In this document: piece after piece, positions 8,613 through 16,144 of the stretch
Layout of the letters: each line of letters begins with the position of its first letter
How positions within the stretch are numbered: position 1 is the stretch's first letter
DNA from: Winogradskya humida
GTDB lineage: Bacteria; Actinomycetota; Actinomycetes; Mycobacteriales; Micromonosporaceae
NCBI RefSeq assembly: GCF_016862215.1
Contig: NZ_BOMN01000122.1
Location: 55,575-119,574 of the forward strand
Length of the DNA: 64,000 nucleotides
Direction of reading: 5' to 3'
Position numbers and translations under genes: made by a program
Notes under the pieces: model-generated
What the model was told of the DNA's origin: nothing
What the model saw: only the letters and a program-made list of their open reading frames with translations
The model's database searches: none

Positions 8613-9520
8613 AGCGTCGCCTCCTTGGCCTTCTCGAGCTGGGCGCGCGACATCCGCCAGCCACGCCGGGCGGCCCGGGTCTGGTTGCGCAGTTTCGGGT
8701 TGATGATCTCGTCGATCGAGAAGTTGACCAGCGACAGCGCCGCACCGAAGAGCGCGAGCAGCAACCCCGGCGGGATGAACCACCACCACGCCCCGAGCCG
8801 CAGCGCGAGCCCGTTCTGCGCGTAGTAGAGCATCGTGCCCCAGGTGAACGACCCGCTCGCGCCGAGACCCAGGTAGGACAGGCCCGCCTCGCCGAGGATC
8901 GCGAAGATGACGGCGAAGACGACCTGCGAGGCCAGCAGCGGGATCAGGTTCGGCAGGATCTCCACCCCGAGGATGCGCCAGCGCCGCTCCCCGGCGACCC
9001 GGGAGGCCAGCACGTAGTCGCGGTTGCGCAGGCTCAGCGTGTATCCGCGCAGCACCCTCGCCGAGCCCGCCCAGCCGGTGAGGGACAGGACCAGGGACAC
9101 GAGCAACAGACTCTTGTCGGGTACGTAGCTGGAGATCACGATGACCAGCGGCAGTCCCGGGATCACCAGCATGACGTTGGTGAACAGCGAGAACGCCTCG
9201 TCGACCCAGCCACCGGCATACGCGCCGACGATCCCGAAGAACGCCGACAGCAGCAGCGTCAGCACGCCGACGATGGCACCGACGGTGAGCGAGCCGCGGG
9301 TCGCGTACGCGAGCTGGGCCAGCACGTCCTGCCCGGTCTGGGTCGTGCCGAGCCAGTGCCCGCTCCCCGGCCCGGTGAGGCCGATGTCGTCGACGCGCGA
9401 CGGATCCTGCACCACCAGCGGCCCGAGCAGCCCGAACAGCACGACGAACCCGCCGATGAGCAGCCCGGCGGCGAGCTTCGCCGTCATCGGCGGCAGCCCT
9501 CGCACGCGCGCGGCGCTCAT
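8609..9520 (-). CDS. ABC transporter permease (DppC type)
   Basis: A 303-residue inner-membrane permease with about six hydrophobic segments. It has the N-terminal OppC_N region (LLIGGFVVLFGLLGPLVVQDP), an HWLGTTQTGQDVLAQLAYATR motif typical of DppC (normally HPLGTDxxGRDVLSR), and the EAA-loop region GERRWRILGVEILPNLIPLL. The ATG at 9520 overlaps the stop of the DppB-type gene (ATGA). The window has one complete permease pair, so the transporter is likely complete. Confidence 0.92.
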   Translation of the reverse strand: MSAARVRGLPPMTAKLAAGLLIGGFVVLFGLLGPLVVQDPSRVDDIGLTGPGSGHWLGTTQTGQDVLAQLAYATRGSLTVGAIVGVLTLLLSAFFGIVGAYAGGWVDEAFSLFTNVMLVIPGLPLVIVISSYVPDKSLLLVSLVLSLTGWAGSARVLRGYTLSLRNRDYVLASRVAGERRWRILGVEILPNLIPLLASQVVFAVIFAILGEAGLSYLGLGASGSFTWGTMLYYAQNGLALRLGAWWWFIPPGLLLALFGAALSLVNFSIDEIINPKLRNQTRAARRGWRMSRAQLEKAKEATL

Positions 9521-10506
9521 GCGCGCGCCCGGGTGCGTGGGTCGATGATCGAGTAGAGGACGTCGACCAGCAGGTTCGCGCCCAGCACCGACAACGTGAT
9601 CACGAGGAAGATGCCCTGCATGAGCGCGTAGTCGTTGCCGCCGACAGCCTGCAGCAGCGCCGACCCGATCCCCGGGTACGAGAAGACCGCCTCGGTGACG
9701 ATCGACCCGGCCACCACGAAGCCGAGGGAGATGGCGAACCCGGAGATCGACGGCAGCACCGCGTTGCGGGCGGCGTACCGGCGCATGATCCGGCCGGGCC
9801 GCAGCCCCTTGGCCTCCGCGGTGACCATGTAGTCGTCCGACAGCGTGGACACCATCATGTTGCGCATGCCGAGCATCCACCCGCCGAACGACGACAGGAT
9901 GATCGTCAGCGCCGGCAGCGTGCCGTAGTAGAGCACCGAGCCGAGGAAAGCCCCGTTCCACCCGGGGGTGACGTTGTAGACGTCGTACCCGCCGTTGAGC
10001 GGGAACACCGGCCACAGACTGCCCAGTGCGAAGAGCAGGATCAACGCCAGCCAGAAGTACGGCACCGCCTGGAACATCGTGGTGACCGGGATGACGTTGT
10101 CCAGCCACGATCCGCGTTTCCACCCGGCGAGGGTGCCGAGCCCGACGCCGACGAAGAACGAGATGACCGTCGCCAGCCCGATCAGCCCGATCGTCCACGG
10201 CAGGGTCTGCCCGATGATCGTGGTGACCGAGGCGGGAAAGAACGTCACCGAGACACCGAGGTCGCCGACGGCCAGGTTGTGCAGGTATCCGGCGTACTGC
10301 GACCACAACGACTGCTGGGTGTCCGTCCCCAGCATCACCTCGATCGAGTGCCGGGTCTCCGGGGTCACCGACCCGCGCTGGCCGAGCTTGGCCAGCAGCA
10401 GGTCGACCGGGTCGCCCGGCATCAACCGGGGAATCACGAAGTTGACCGTCAGCGCCGCCCAGAGCGCGACCACGTAGAACCCGAGCTTGCGCAGGAAGTA
10501 CCCCAC
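9517..10506 (-). CDS. ABC transporter permease (DppB type)
   Basis: A 329-residue permease. The start GYFLRKLGFYVVALWAALTV and the following FVIPRLMPGDPVDLLL match the DppB/OppB N-terminus, and the EAA loop is near TAEAKGLRPGRIMRRYAARN. The GTG at 10506 is two bases after the stop of the binding-protein gene. It has no clear ribosome-binding site, so translation probably depends on ribosomes finishing the upstream gene. Upstream in-frame codons overlap the binding-protein gene and are rejected. Confidence 0.9.
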   Translation of the reverse strand: MGYFLRKLGFYVVALWAALTVNFVIPRLMPGDPVDLLLAKLGQRGSVTPETRHSIEVMLGTDTQQSLWSQYAGYLHNLAVGDLGVSVTFFPASVTTIIGQTLPWTIGLIGLATVISFFVGVGLGTLAGWKRGSWLDNVIPVTTMFQAVPYFWLALILLFALGSLWPVFPLNGGYDVYNVTPGWNGAFLGSVLYYGTLPALTIILSSFGGWMLGMRNMMVSTLSDDYMVTAEAKGLRPGRIMRRYAARNAVLPSISGFAISLGFVVAGSIVTEAVFSYPGIGSALLQAVGGNDYALMQGIFLVITLSVLGANLLVDVLYSIIDPRTRARA

Positions 10507-10508
10507 GG

Positions 10509-12203
10509 CTACTTGACCGGCTTCAGGTTCACCATCACGACGCCGTTGTCCCACTTACGCCACGACGCGGGCAGGGCGTACTTGTTGTCGTTGGTGGGCC
10601 AGCCGGTGGCACGGGCGGTGCTGAACTCGGTCAGCATCGAGTTGACGTAGATCGGGATGTACGGCAGGTCCCGGACGATCTCGGTCTGGATGACGGCGTA
10701 CTGCTGCTTCTGCAGGTTCTCGTCGTTGGTGCTCGCCGCCGCGGTGAGCGCCTTGTCGACCGTCGCGTTGCGGTACCGCACGTAGTTACCGCTGGTACCC
10801 GCGGGCTCGCCGACCTTGGCCGTGGTCGCGCTGGAGTAGTGCGGGCTGTAGGTGAAGTACGGGTTCGACGACGCGCCGAGCCCGATCGAGTCCAGCGACA
10901 ACTGGAACTTGCCCTGCACCTGGTTGTTGTTCCACTCGTTCCAGGACAGCTGGGTCGGCTTGATCTCGATACCGACCGCCTTGAGCTGCTGGGTCATGGC
11001 ATCGTTGAGCGAGATGAAGTCGCTCCACCCGGTGACGGTCTGGATCGTCATCGACAACCGCTGCCCGGCCTTGCTCCGGATGCCGTCACCGCCCTTGACC
11101 CAGCCCGCCTGATCGAGGATCTGGTTCGCCTTCGCGGCGTCCGGGCCGGCCGGTGTGGTCACGTTGGCCGCGTCGGCGATCCACTTCTTGTCCCGCTCGG
11201 GCAGCAGCATCGTCGGCGAGGCGGTCGCCGCGAACCCGCCACCGGCCAGCTTGTTCAGCTGGTCGCGGTTGATCGCCTGGTAGATGGCCTGCCGCACGGC
11301 GGGATCGGTCTGCGGGCCGCTGCACCCCAGGTCCGCCCCGGCACAGGTGAAGATAGACGCGGTGAGGGCGGGCGTGTTCACGTACCCGAGATCCTTCTTG
11401 CCCTTGATCAGTTGATCCAGGCCCGGCAGGAAGGCACTCATCCAGTCCACCTGGCCCGCGGTCAGGGCGGCGCTCGCGGCATCGGCCGTGGCCAGCGCGA
11501 TGTAGCGTACCGACCGGATCTCCGGCTTGCCGGCCTGCCAGTAGGCCGCGTTCTTCTCGATCACATAGCTCTGCGGGCCGAAGGTCTTCAGCTTGTACGG
11601 CCCGGTGCCGACCGGATTCTGGTTGATGGTCTTCGACGGGTCGGTGATCTTGCTCCAGATGTGCTCCGGAATGATCGGGGTATCGCCGAGAATGCCGGCT
11701 TCCGTGGTGTAGGAGACATCCGGAAAGGTCAGCACGGCGGTCTTGTCGTCCTTGGCCACGGCCGAGGTCAGCTTCATCCCGGTCCCGTTGATCGCCGGGG
11801 TACGGCGGATCAGGTCGAACGTGAACGCGACGTCCCTGGCCGTGAACGGCTGCCCGTCGTTCCACGTCACCCCGTCGCGGGTGGTGATCGAGAGCTGCTT
11901 GCCGTCCGGGCTCCAGGAGAACGCGGTGCCGAGCATCGGTTGCGGCGCGGCTTCGGTCGCCAGGTTGTAGTAGTACAGCGCCTCGTAGATGAGCCCCGTC
12001 GTCGGCTGCAGGTAGGTGGGCGAGAACGGGTTCCAGTTCTCCACGATGGTCCCCGTGGATCCGTTGAAGACGGTGATGGCACTGTCGCCGCCACCACCGG
12101 TGGTCTTGTCGCCGGAACAGCCGGTCAGAGCGATGAGCGTGGCAGCGACCGCCGTAACGGCGAGCCCCGCCCGCCGCCGCGCGCGAGTGACGAAATAGGA
12201 CAT
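10509..12203 (-). CDS. Extracellular solute-binding lipoprotein, family 5 (Dpp/Opp type)
   Basis: A 564-residue binding protein. It starts with an Arg-rich n-region and a hydrophobic core ending in the lipobox LTGC (Cys29), so it is membrane-anchored on the outer face. Family 5 features include WNPFSPTYLQPTTGLIYEALYYYN, FTARDVAFTFDLIRR, GTGPYKLKTFGPQSYVIEKN and DPAVRQAIYQAINRDQL. The ATG at 12203 is preferred over 12209 because GAGGG is then 6 bases upstream. Family 5 proteins carry peptides, nickel or beta-linked oligosaccharides; Thermotoga homologues bind cello- and manno-oligosaccharides (established knowledge). With the neighbouring mannosidase and galactosidase, a (galacto)manno-oligosaccharide ligand is the best guess. 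The palindrome at 12309-12321 lies about 105 bases upstream. Confidence 0.9.
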   Translation of the reverse strand: MSYFVTRARRRAGLAVTAVAATLIALTGCSGDKTTGGGGDSAITVFNGSTGTIVENWNPFSPTYLQPTTGLIYEALYYYNLATEAAPQPMLGTAFSWSPDGKQLSITTRDGVTWNDGQPFTARDVAFTFDLIRRTPAINGTGMKLTSAVAKDDKTAVLTFPDVSYTTEAGILGDTPIIPEHIWSKITDPSKTINQNPVGTGPYKLKTFGPQSYVIEKNAAYWQAGKPEIRSVRYIALATADAASAALTAGQVDWMSAFLPGLDQLIKGKKDLGYVNTPALTASIFTCAGADLGCSGPQTDPAVRQAIYQAINRDQLNKLAGGGFAATASPTMLLPERDKKWIADAANVTTPAGPDAAKANQILDQAGWVKGGDGIRSKAGQRLSMTIQTVTGWSDFISLNDAMTQQLKAVGIEIKPTQLSWNEWNNNQVQGKFQLSLDSIGLGASSNPYFTYSPHYSSATTAKVGEPAGTSGNYVRYRNATVDKALTAAASTNDENLQKQQYAVIQTEIVRDLPYIPIYVNSMLTEFSTARATGWPTNDNKYALPASWRKWDNGVVMVNLKPVK

Positions 12204-12308
12204 CTGCATCCCTCGATCAGATCGCCACCGTTGGCAGCGAGCGAACTGGGCGGATCGCCTGCACTGCCCATCGGACCGGCGCGCGGCTCACCCTCGACCG
12301 GGACATTA

Positions 12309-12321
12309 TTAAGTGGCTTAA
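12309..12321. promoter_or_regulatory. Candidate operator TTAAG-TGG-CTTAA
   Basis: A perfect 5-3-5 inverted repeat upstream of the transporter operon, matching the imperfect palindrome at 3442-3454. Both sites lie in promoters of genes that would serve the same sugar pathway. The remaining sequence between 12204 and 12467 shows no gene. Confidence 0.6.
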
Positions 12322-12467
12322 GTTTGTGGTGTCAAGAGCGGATGTCGGCCGGAGACCCATCGATCCCCATTTCGAAACAAACTCGCTGGGAGCGGTCCCA
12401 TCCCCTGGCGGCACATCGCGGCCGATCGGGTGCCGCGGATCATCCACACGGGACCACGGGAGTCGAG

Positions 12468-12883
12468 ATGAGCGAGCGTGGCACCCCGTTACAGCCCTCG
12501 GACCCGGCACACATCGGGGCGTACCAGCTGATCTCGCGTCTCGGCTCGGGCGGCATGGGCGTCGTCTACAAGGCACGGGCCCGCGACGGCCGCCCGGTGG
12601 CGGTCAAAGTGGTGCGCGCGGAGCTCGCCGGCAGCAGCGAGTTCCGGGCCCGGTTCCGCTCGGAGGTCAACGGGCCCGCCAGGTCCCCCCGTTCTGCACC
12701 GCCGAGGTGCTCGACGCCGACCCGGACGCCCTGGCCCTGGCCCTCGCCGCCGGCCTCGGTTTCGCCGCCCGCGCAGGCGCCGGCTGGTGGACCACCGCTC
12801 TCGGCGTCGTCACCGACCCGTCCGACAAGAAAGGCCCCTTCCGCATCTCCTTCACCGGCATCGAGGTCCGCGTCATCACCTGA
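12468..12883 (+). pseudogene. Remnant of a Ser/Thr protein kinase
   Basis: The ATG at 12468 opens a typical bacterial Ser/Thr kinase N-lobe: IGAYQLISRLGSGGMGVVYK followed by VAVKVVRAELAG and RARFRSEV. The frame then breaks at about 12671: where such kinases usually read N-R-A-R-Q-V-P-P-F-C-T-A-E-V-L-D, the DNA lacks one C, and the expected residues reappear in the next frame. After LDADPD the rest of the kinase domain, including HRD and DFG, is gone, and the frame runs into 50 or so residues ending FRISFTGIEVRVIT, probably the original C-terminus. So there is one single-base deletion plus a large internal deletion. It lies between the sugar transporter and phosphoketolase genes. Confidence 0.8.
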
Positions 12884-12907
12884 CCGGGCAACCGGCGGAG
12901 ACCGCGG

Positions 12908-15313
12908 TCATGCGCGGGTGGCCCAGTCGCCGAGGGACCAGTCACGGACCTCGGGCATGTCCTCGAGGTTGTCGACCACGTAGCGCTCGTGCCGGGCCAG
13001 CTGGCTCTCGCACCAGGTCTTGAGATCGGCGGCGCCGCGGGGGAGGCGTTTGCTGTTGTTGATGGCATCGATCACGAGGTGGTAGCGGGAGGCCTTGTTG
13101 CGGACGGTCATGTCGAAGGGGGTCGTGGTGGTGCCCTGTTCGATGAAGCCGCGGACGCGGAAGCGGTCGGCGTCGGGGCGGCCGTGGACGAGCTGGTGGA
13201 TCGCGCCCGGGTAGCCGTGGAACGAGAAGACCACGTCGACCGTGTCGGTGAACAGCTCGGTGAACAGGGTGCCGCTCATGCCGTGCGGATGGTCCTTCGG
13301 GCGTACCAGAGTCATCAGGTCGACCACGTTCACCACGCGGACCTTCAGGCCGGGCAGTTTGTCCCGCAGGATCTGGGCCGCCGCGACCGTCTCCATGGTG
13401 ACCACGTCACCCGCGCAGGCGAGGACGATGTCCGGGTCGGTGGAGCCGTCGTCGGTGCCGGCCCATTCCCAGACGCCCGCGCCGCGTTCGCAGTGGTCGA
13501 CGGCCTCGTCCATGGTGAGCCACTGCAGCTGTGGCTGTTTGTCGATGACGATCAGATTGATGTACGAACGCGAGCGGAAGCAGTGGTCGGCGACCGAGAG
13601 CAGCGTGTTGGCGTCCGGCGGAAGGTAGACGCGGGCGACGTCACCACGCTGGGTGAGCACCACCTGGATCAGCCCCGGGCCCTGGTGCGAGAAGCCGTTG
13701 TGGTCGTTGCGCCACGCCGTCGACGTGAGCAGCACGTTGAGGCTGGGGACCTTCGCGCGCCACGGCAGGTTCCTGGCCTCCTGCAGCCATTTTCCGTGCT
13801 GGACGGTCTGTGACGCGCTGACCATCGCGAACGCCTCGTAGGTCGCGAACATCCCGTGCCGCCCGGTCAGCGTGTATCCCTCGAGCCAGCCGTGGCAGTT
13901 GTGCTCGGAGAGCACCTCCATCACCCGGCCGGCCCGGCTGATCTTCACGTCGGCGTCCGTGACGCTTTCCATGAAGCCGCGATCGGAGACCTCGAAGACC
14001 GCGCCGAGGCGGTTGCTGTTCGTCTCGTCCGGGCAGAAGAGGCGGAAGGTGTACGGGTTCCGCGTATAGATGTCACGCATCAGCTCGCCGAGTTTGCGCG
14101 TCGACTCGGCGCGCTCCGCCCCCGGATCCTTCACGGCGACGGCGTAGTCCCGGAAGTCGGGGATGTCGAGGTCCTGCGTGAGCACACCGCCGTTCGCGTG
14201 CGGGCTGGCGCTCATCCGCAGCTCCCCCTGGGGTGCCAGCTCCCGGATCGCGTCGACGGGCGCCCCGGTCGTGTCGAAGAGCTCCTCCGGACGGTACGAC
14301 CGCAGCCACGTCTCCAGCAACGCCAGGTGCTCCGGGTTGTCGCGGACCCCGGACAGCGGGACCTGATGCGAGCGCCACGATCCGGTCACCTGGATGCCGT
14401 CGACCTTCTCCGGACCGGTCCAGCCCTTCGGCGAGCGCAGGATGATCATCGGCCAGATCGGTCGCACGCCGTCCCACGTACCGTTGCGGGCCTCGTCCTG
14501 AATGGCTCTGATCTTGCCCCACGCCTCGGCCAGCGCGGCGGCGAACCGGTAGTGCATGCCCGGCATGTCGTCGCCCTCGACCTCGATCACGTCGTACCCG
14601 TGGCCGCCGAAGAGCGAGCGCACCTCGTCGCGGTCCTTGCGGGCGAGCACCGTCGGGCCGGCGATCTTCGCGCCGTTGAGGTGCAGGATCGGGAGCACGG
14701 CGCCGTCGCGTTCCGGGTTGATGAACGAGACGCCCTTCCACGAGCCTTCGAGCGGGCCGGTCTCCGCCTCGCCGTCACCGACCACGGCCACCGCGAGCAG
14801 GTCGGGGTTGTCCATGACCGCGCCGAACGCGTGGACCAGCACGTACCCGAGCTCGCCGCCCTCGTGGATCGAGCCCGGGGTGGTCACCGAGACGTGGCTC
14901 GGGATGCCGCCGGGCGCGCTGAACTGGCGGAACAGCCGCAGCAGGCCGTCCTCGTCCTGGCTCACCCGCGGGTAGATCTCGCTGTAGGTGCCCTCGAGGT
15001 ATCCGGCGGCCACCAGCGCCGGGCCGCCGTGCCCGGGACCGGCGAGGTAGATCGCCTGCTGACCGGTGTCGCGGATCAGCCGGGACAGATGCGCGTAGAT
15101 GAACGACAGGCCGGGGCTGGTCCCCCAGTGCCCGAGCAGCCGCGGCTTGATGTCGGCGGCGGTGAGCGGCCGGTGCAGCAGCGGATTGTCCCGCAGATAG
15201 ATCTGCCCGATGGTCAGATAGTTGGCAGCCCGCCACCAGGCATCCAGCCGGGCGACGTCGTCCGCACCGGGCTCGGCGAGCGCACGCATCAGGTCGGGGG
15301 CAACCGTGGTCAC
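12908..15313 (-). CDS. xfp: Xylulose-5-phosphate/fructose-6-phosphate phosphoketolase
   Basis: An 801-residue thiamine-diphosphate enzyme that splits xylulose 5-phosphate or fructose 6-phosphate with phosphate to give acetyl phosphate. The family start is clear (LDAWWRAANYLTIGQIYLRD), followed by GHWGTSPGLSFIYAHLSRLI, the histidine-rich PGHGGPA, and the ThDP motif GDGEAETGPLEGSW. Length is normal. The GTG at 15313 has GGAAGGAA just upstream. No acetate kinase or phosphotransacetylase gene lies beside it. It is divergent from the DoxX gene, and two DosR-like palindromes lie between them, so it may be induced when oxygen or redox state changes. Confidence 0.95.
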   Translation of the reverse strand: MTTVAPDLMRALAEPGADDVARLDAWWRAANYLTIGQIYLRDNPLLHRPLTAADIKPRLLGHWGTSPGLSFIYAHLSRLIRDTGQQAIYLAGPGHGGPALVAAGYLEGTYSEIYPRVSQDEDGLLRLFRQFSAPGGIPSHVSVTTPGSIHEGGELGYVLVHAFGAVMDNPDLLAVAVVGDGEAETGPLEGSWKGVSFINPERDGAVLPILHLNGAKIAGPTVLARKDRDEVRSLFGGHGYDVIEVEGDDMPGMHYRFAAALAEAWGKIRAIQDEARNGTWDGVRPIWPMIILRSPKGWTGPEKVDGIQVTGSWRSHQVPLSGVRDNPEHLALLETWLRSYRPEELFDTTGAPVDAIRELAPQGELRMSASPHANGGVLTQDLDIPDFRDYAVAVKDPGAERAESTRKLGELMRDIYTRNPYTFRLFCPDETNSNRLGAVFEVSDRGFMESVTDADVKISRAGRVMEVLSEHNCHGWLEGYTLTGRHGMFATYEAFAMVSASQTVQHGKWLQEARNLPWRAKVPSLNVLLTSTAWRNDHNGFSHQGPGLIQVVLTQRGDVARVYLPPDANTLLSVADHCFRSRSYINLIVIDKQPQLQWLTMDEAVDHCERGAGVWEWAGTDDGSTDPDIVLACAGDVVTMETVAAAQILRDKLPGLKVRVVNVVDLMTLVRPKDHPHGMSGTLFTELFTDTVDVVFSFHGYPGAIHQLVHGRPDADRFRVRGFIEQGTTTTPFDMTVRNKASRYHLVIDAINNSKRLPRGAADLKTWCESQLARHERYVVDNLEDMPEVRDWSLGDWATRA

Positions 15314-15379
15314 GGTGTTTCCTTCCGCAGGTCTTCGTCCTTCTCCGCCACGCTATGAGCGGCGCGGGGTTCGCCGTAA

Positions 15380-15416
15380 GGGTCTTTGGACCCCCTCGAG
15401 AGGGTTCTTCAGGCCC
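15380..15416. promoter_or_regulatory. Two DosR/DevR-like boxes
   Basis: Box 1 at 15380-15393 is GGGTCTTTGGACCC, a perfect fit to the palindromic core GGGNCNNNNGNCCC. Box 2 at 15403-15416, GGTTCTTCAGGCCC, fits with one mismatch. Centres are 23 bases apart, and the boxes lie 67-80 bases upstream of phosphoketolase and 60-100 bases upstream of the DoxX gene. DosR-type response regulators bind such paired sites in other actinobacteria; binding here is inferred. Confidence 0.5.
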
Positions 15417-15478
15417 GGGTGCGGCGACCCGGACCCGGCCAGAGTGGGAGGTGACAAGACATCAAGGAGGAGGCAACG

Positions 15479-16063
15479 ATGACCACCACCGGACACAGCC
15501 ACGCCGCCGAGCTCGAGCGGGTCGAGGCGCCGGGCGCCATGCTCAGCACCACCGCCGCCAGGGCCCTCGCCGTCCTGCGGGTCGCCACCGGGTTCGTCTT
15601 CCTGTGGGCGTTCCTGGACAAGCTGTTCGGCCTCGGCTACTCGACCCCGTCCGCCAAGGCGTGGATCAACGGTGGGTCGCCCACCAAGGGGTTCCTGTCC
15701 TCGGTCGACGTCGGCCCGTTCCAGGGCACGTTCCACAGTCTCGCCGGTACCACGTTCGCCAACTGGGCGTTCATGCTCGGCCTGCTCGCCATCGGGGTCG
15801 CCCTGATCGCCGGGGTCGGCCTGCGTATCGCCGCGGGAGCGGCAGTCCTCATGATGGCGATGATGTGGTTCGCGGAGTTCCCGCTCGCCCAGCACACCAG
15901 CGCCGGTGAGCCGAGCGGTTCGAGCAACCCGGTCACCGACTACCACTTCATCTACGCCGTCACCAGCGTGGTTCTCGCTCTGACCTATGCGGGTCACACC
16001 TGGGGTCTGGGCCGCGTGTGGGCCCGGTTGCCCCTGGTCCAGAAGAACCGCTGGCTCATCTGA
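15479..16063 (+). CDS. DoxX-family membrane protein
   Basis: A 194-residue membrane protein with four predicted helices, opening ARALAVLRVATGFVFLWAFLDKLFGLGY in the style of DoxX/DoxD proteins, with a later HWGLGR-like end (YAGHTWGLGRVW). DoxX relatives act in redox or sulfur metabolism and in oxidative stress response; the exact role is unknown here. A strong AAGGAGGAGG ribosome-binding site sits 5 bases before the ATG. It is divergent from phosphoketolase with shared DosR-like boxes, and a strong hairpin follows it. Confidence 0.85.
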   Translation: MTTTGHSHAAELERVEAPGAMLSTTAARALAVLRVATGFVFLWAFLDKLFGLGYSTPSAKAWINGGSPTKGFLSSVDVGPFQGTFHSLAGTTFANWAFMLGLLAIGVALIAGVGLRIAAGAAVLMMAMMWFAEFPLAQHTSAGEPSGSSNPVTDYHFIYAVTSVVLALTYAGHTWGLGRVWARLPLVQKNRWLI

Positions 16064-16078
16064 CCCACCCGCCCCACT

Positions 16079-16109
16079 GCTCACCCGGCCGGATCACGGC
16101 CGGGTGAGC
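16079..16109 (+). terminator. Strong stem-loop after the DoxX gene
   Basis: A perfect 12-bp stem (GCTCACCCGGCC pairing with GGCCGGGTGAGC) and a 7-base loop, beginning 15 bases after the DoxX stop codon. There is no clear T-tract, as is common in high-GC actinobacteria. Confidence 0.75.
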
Positions 16110-16144
16110 CGGCGCGCTAAGCCGTTCGGCGCGACTGCCGATAA

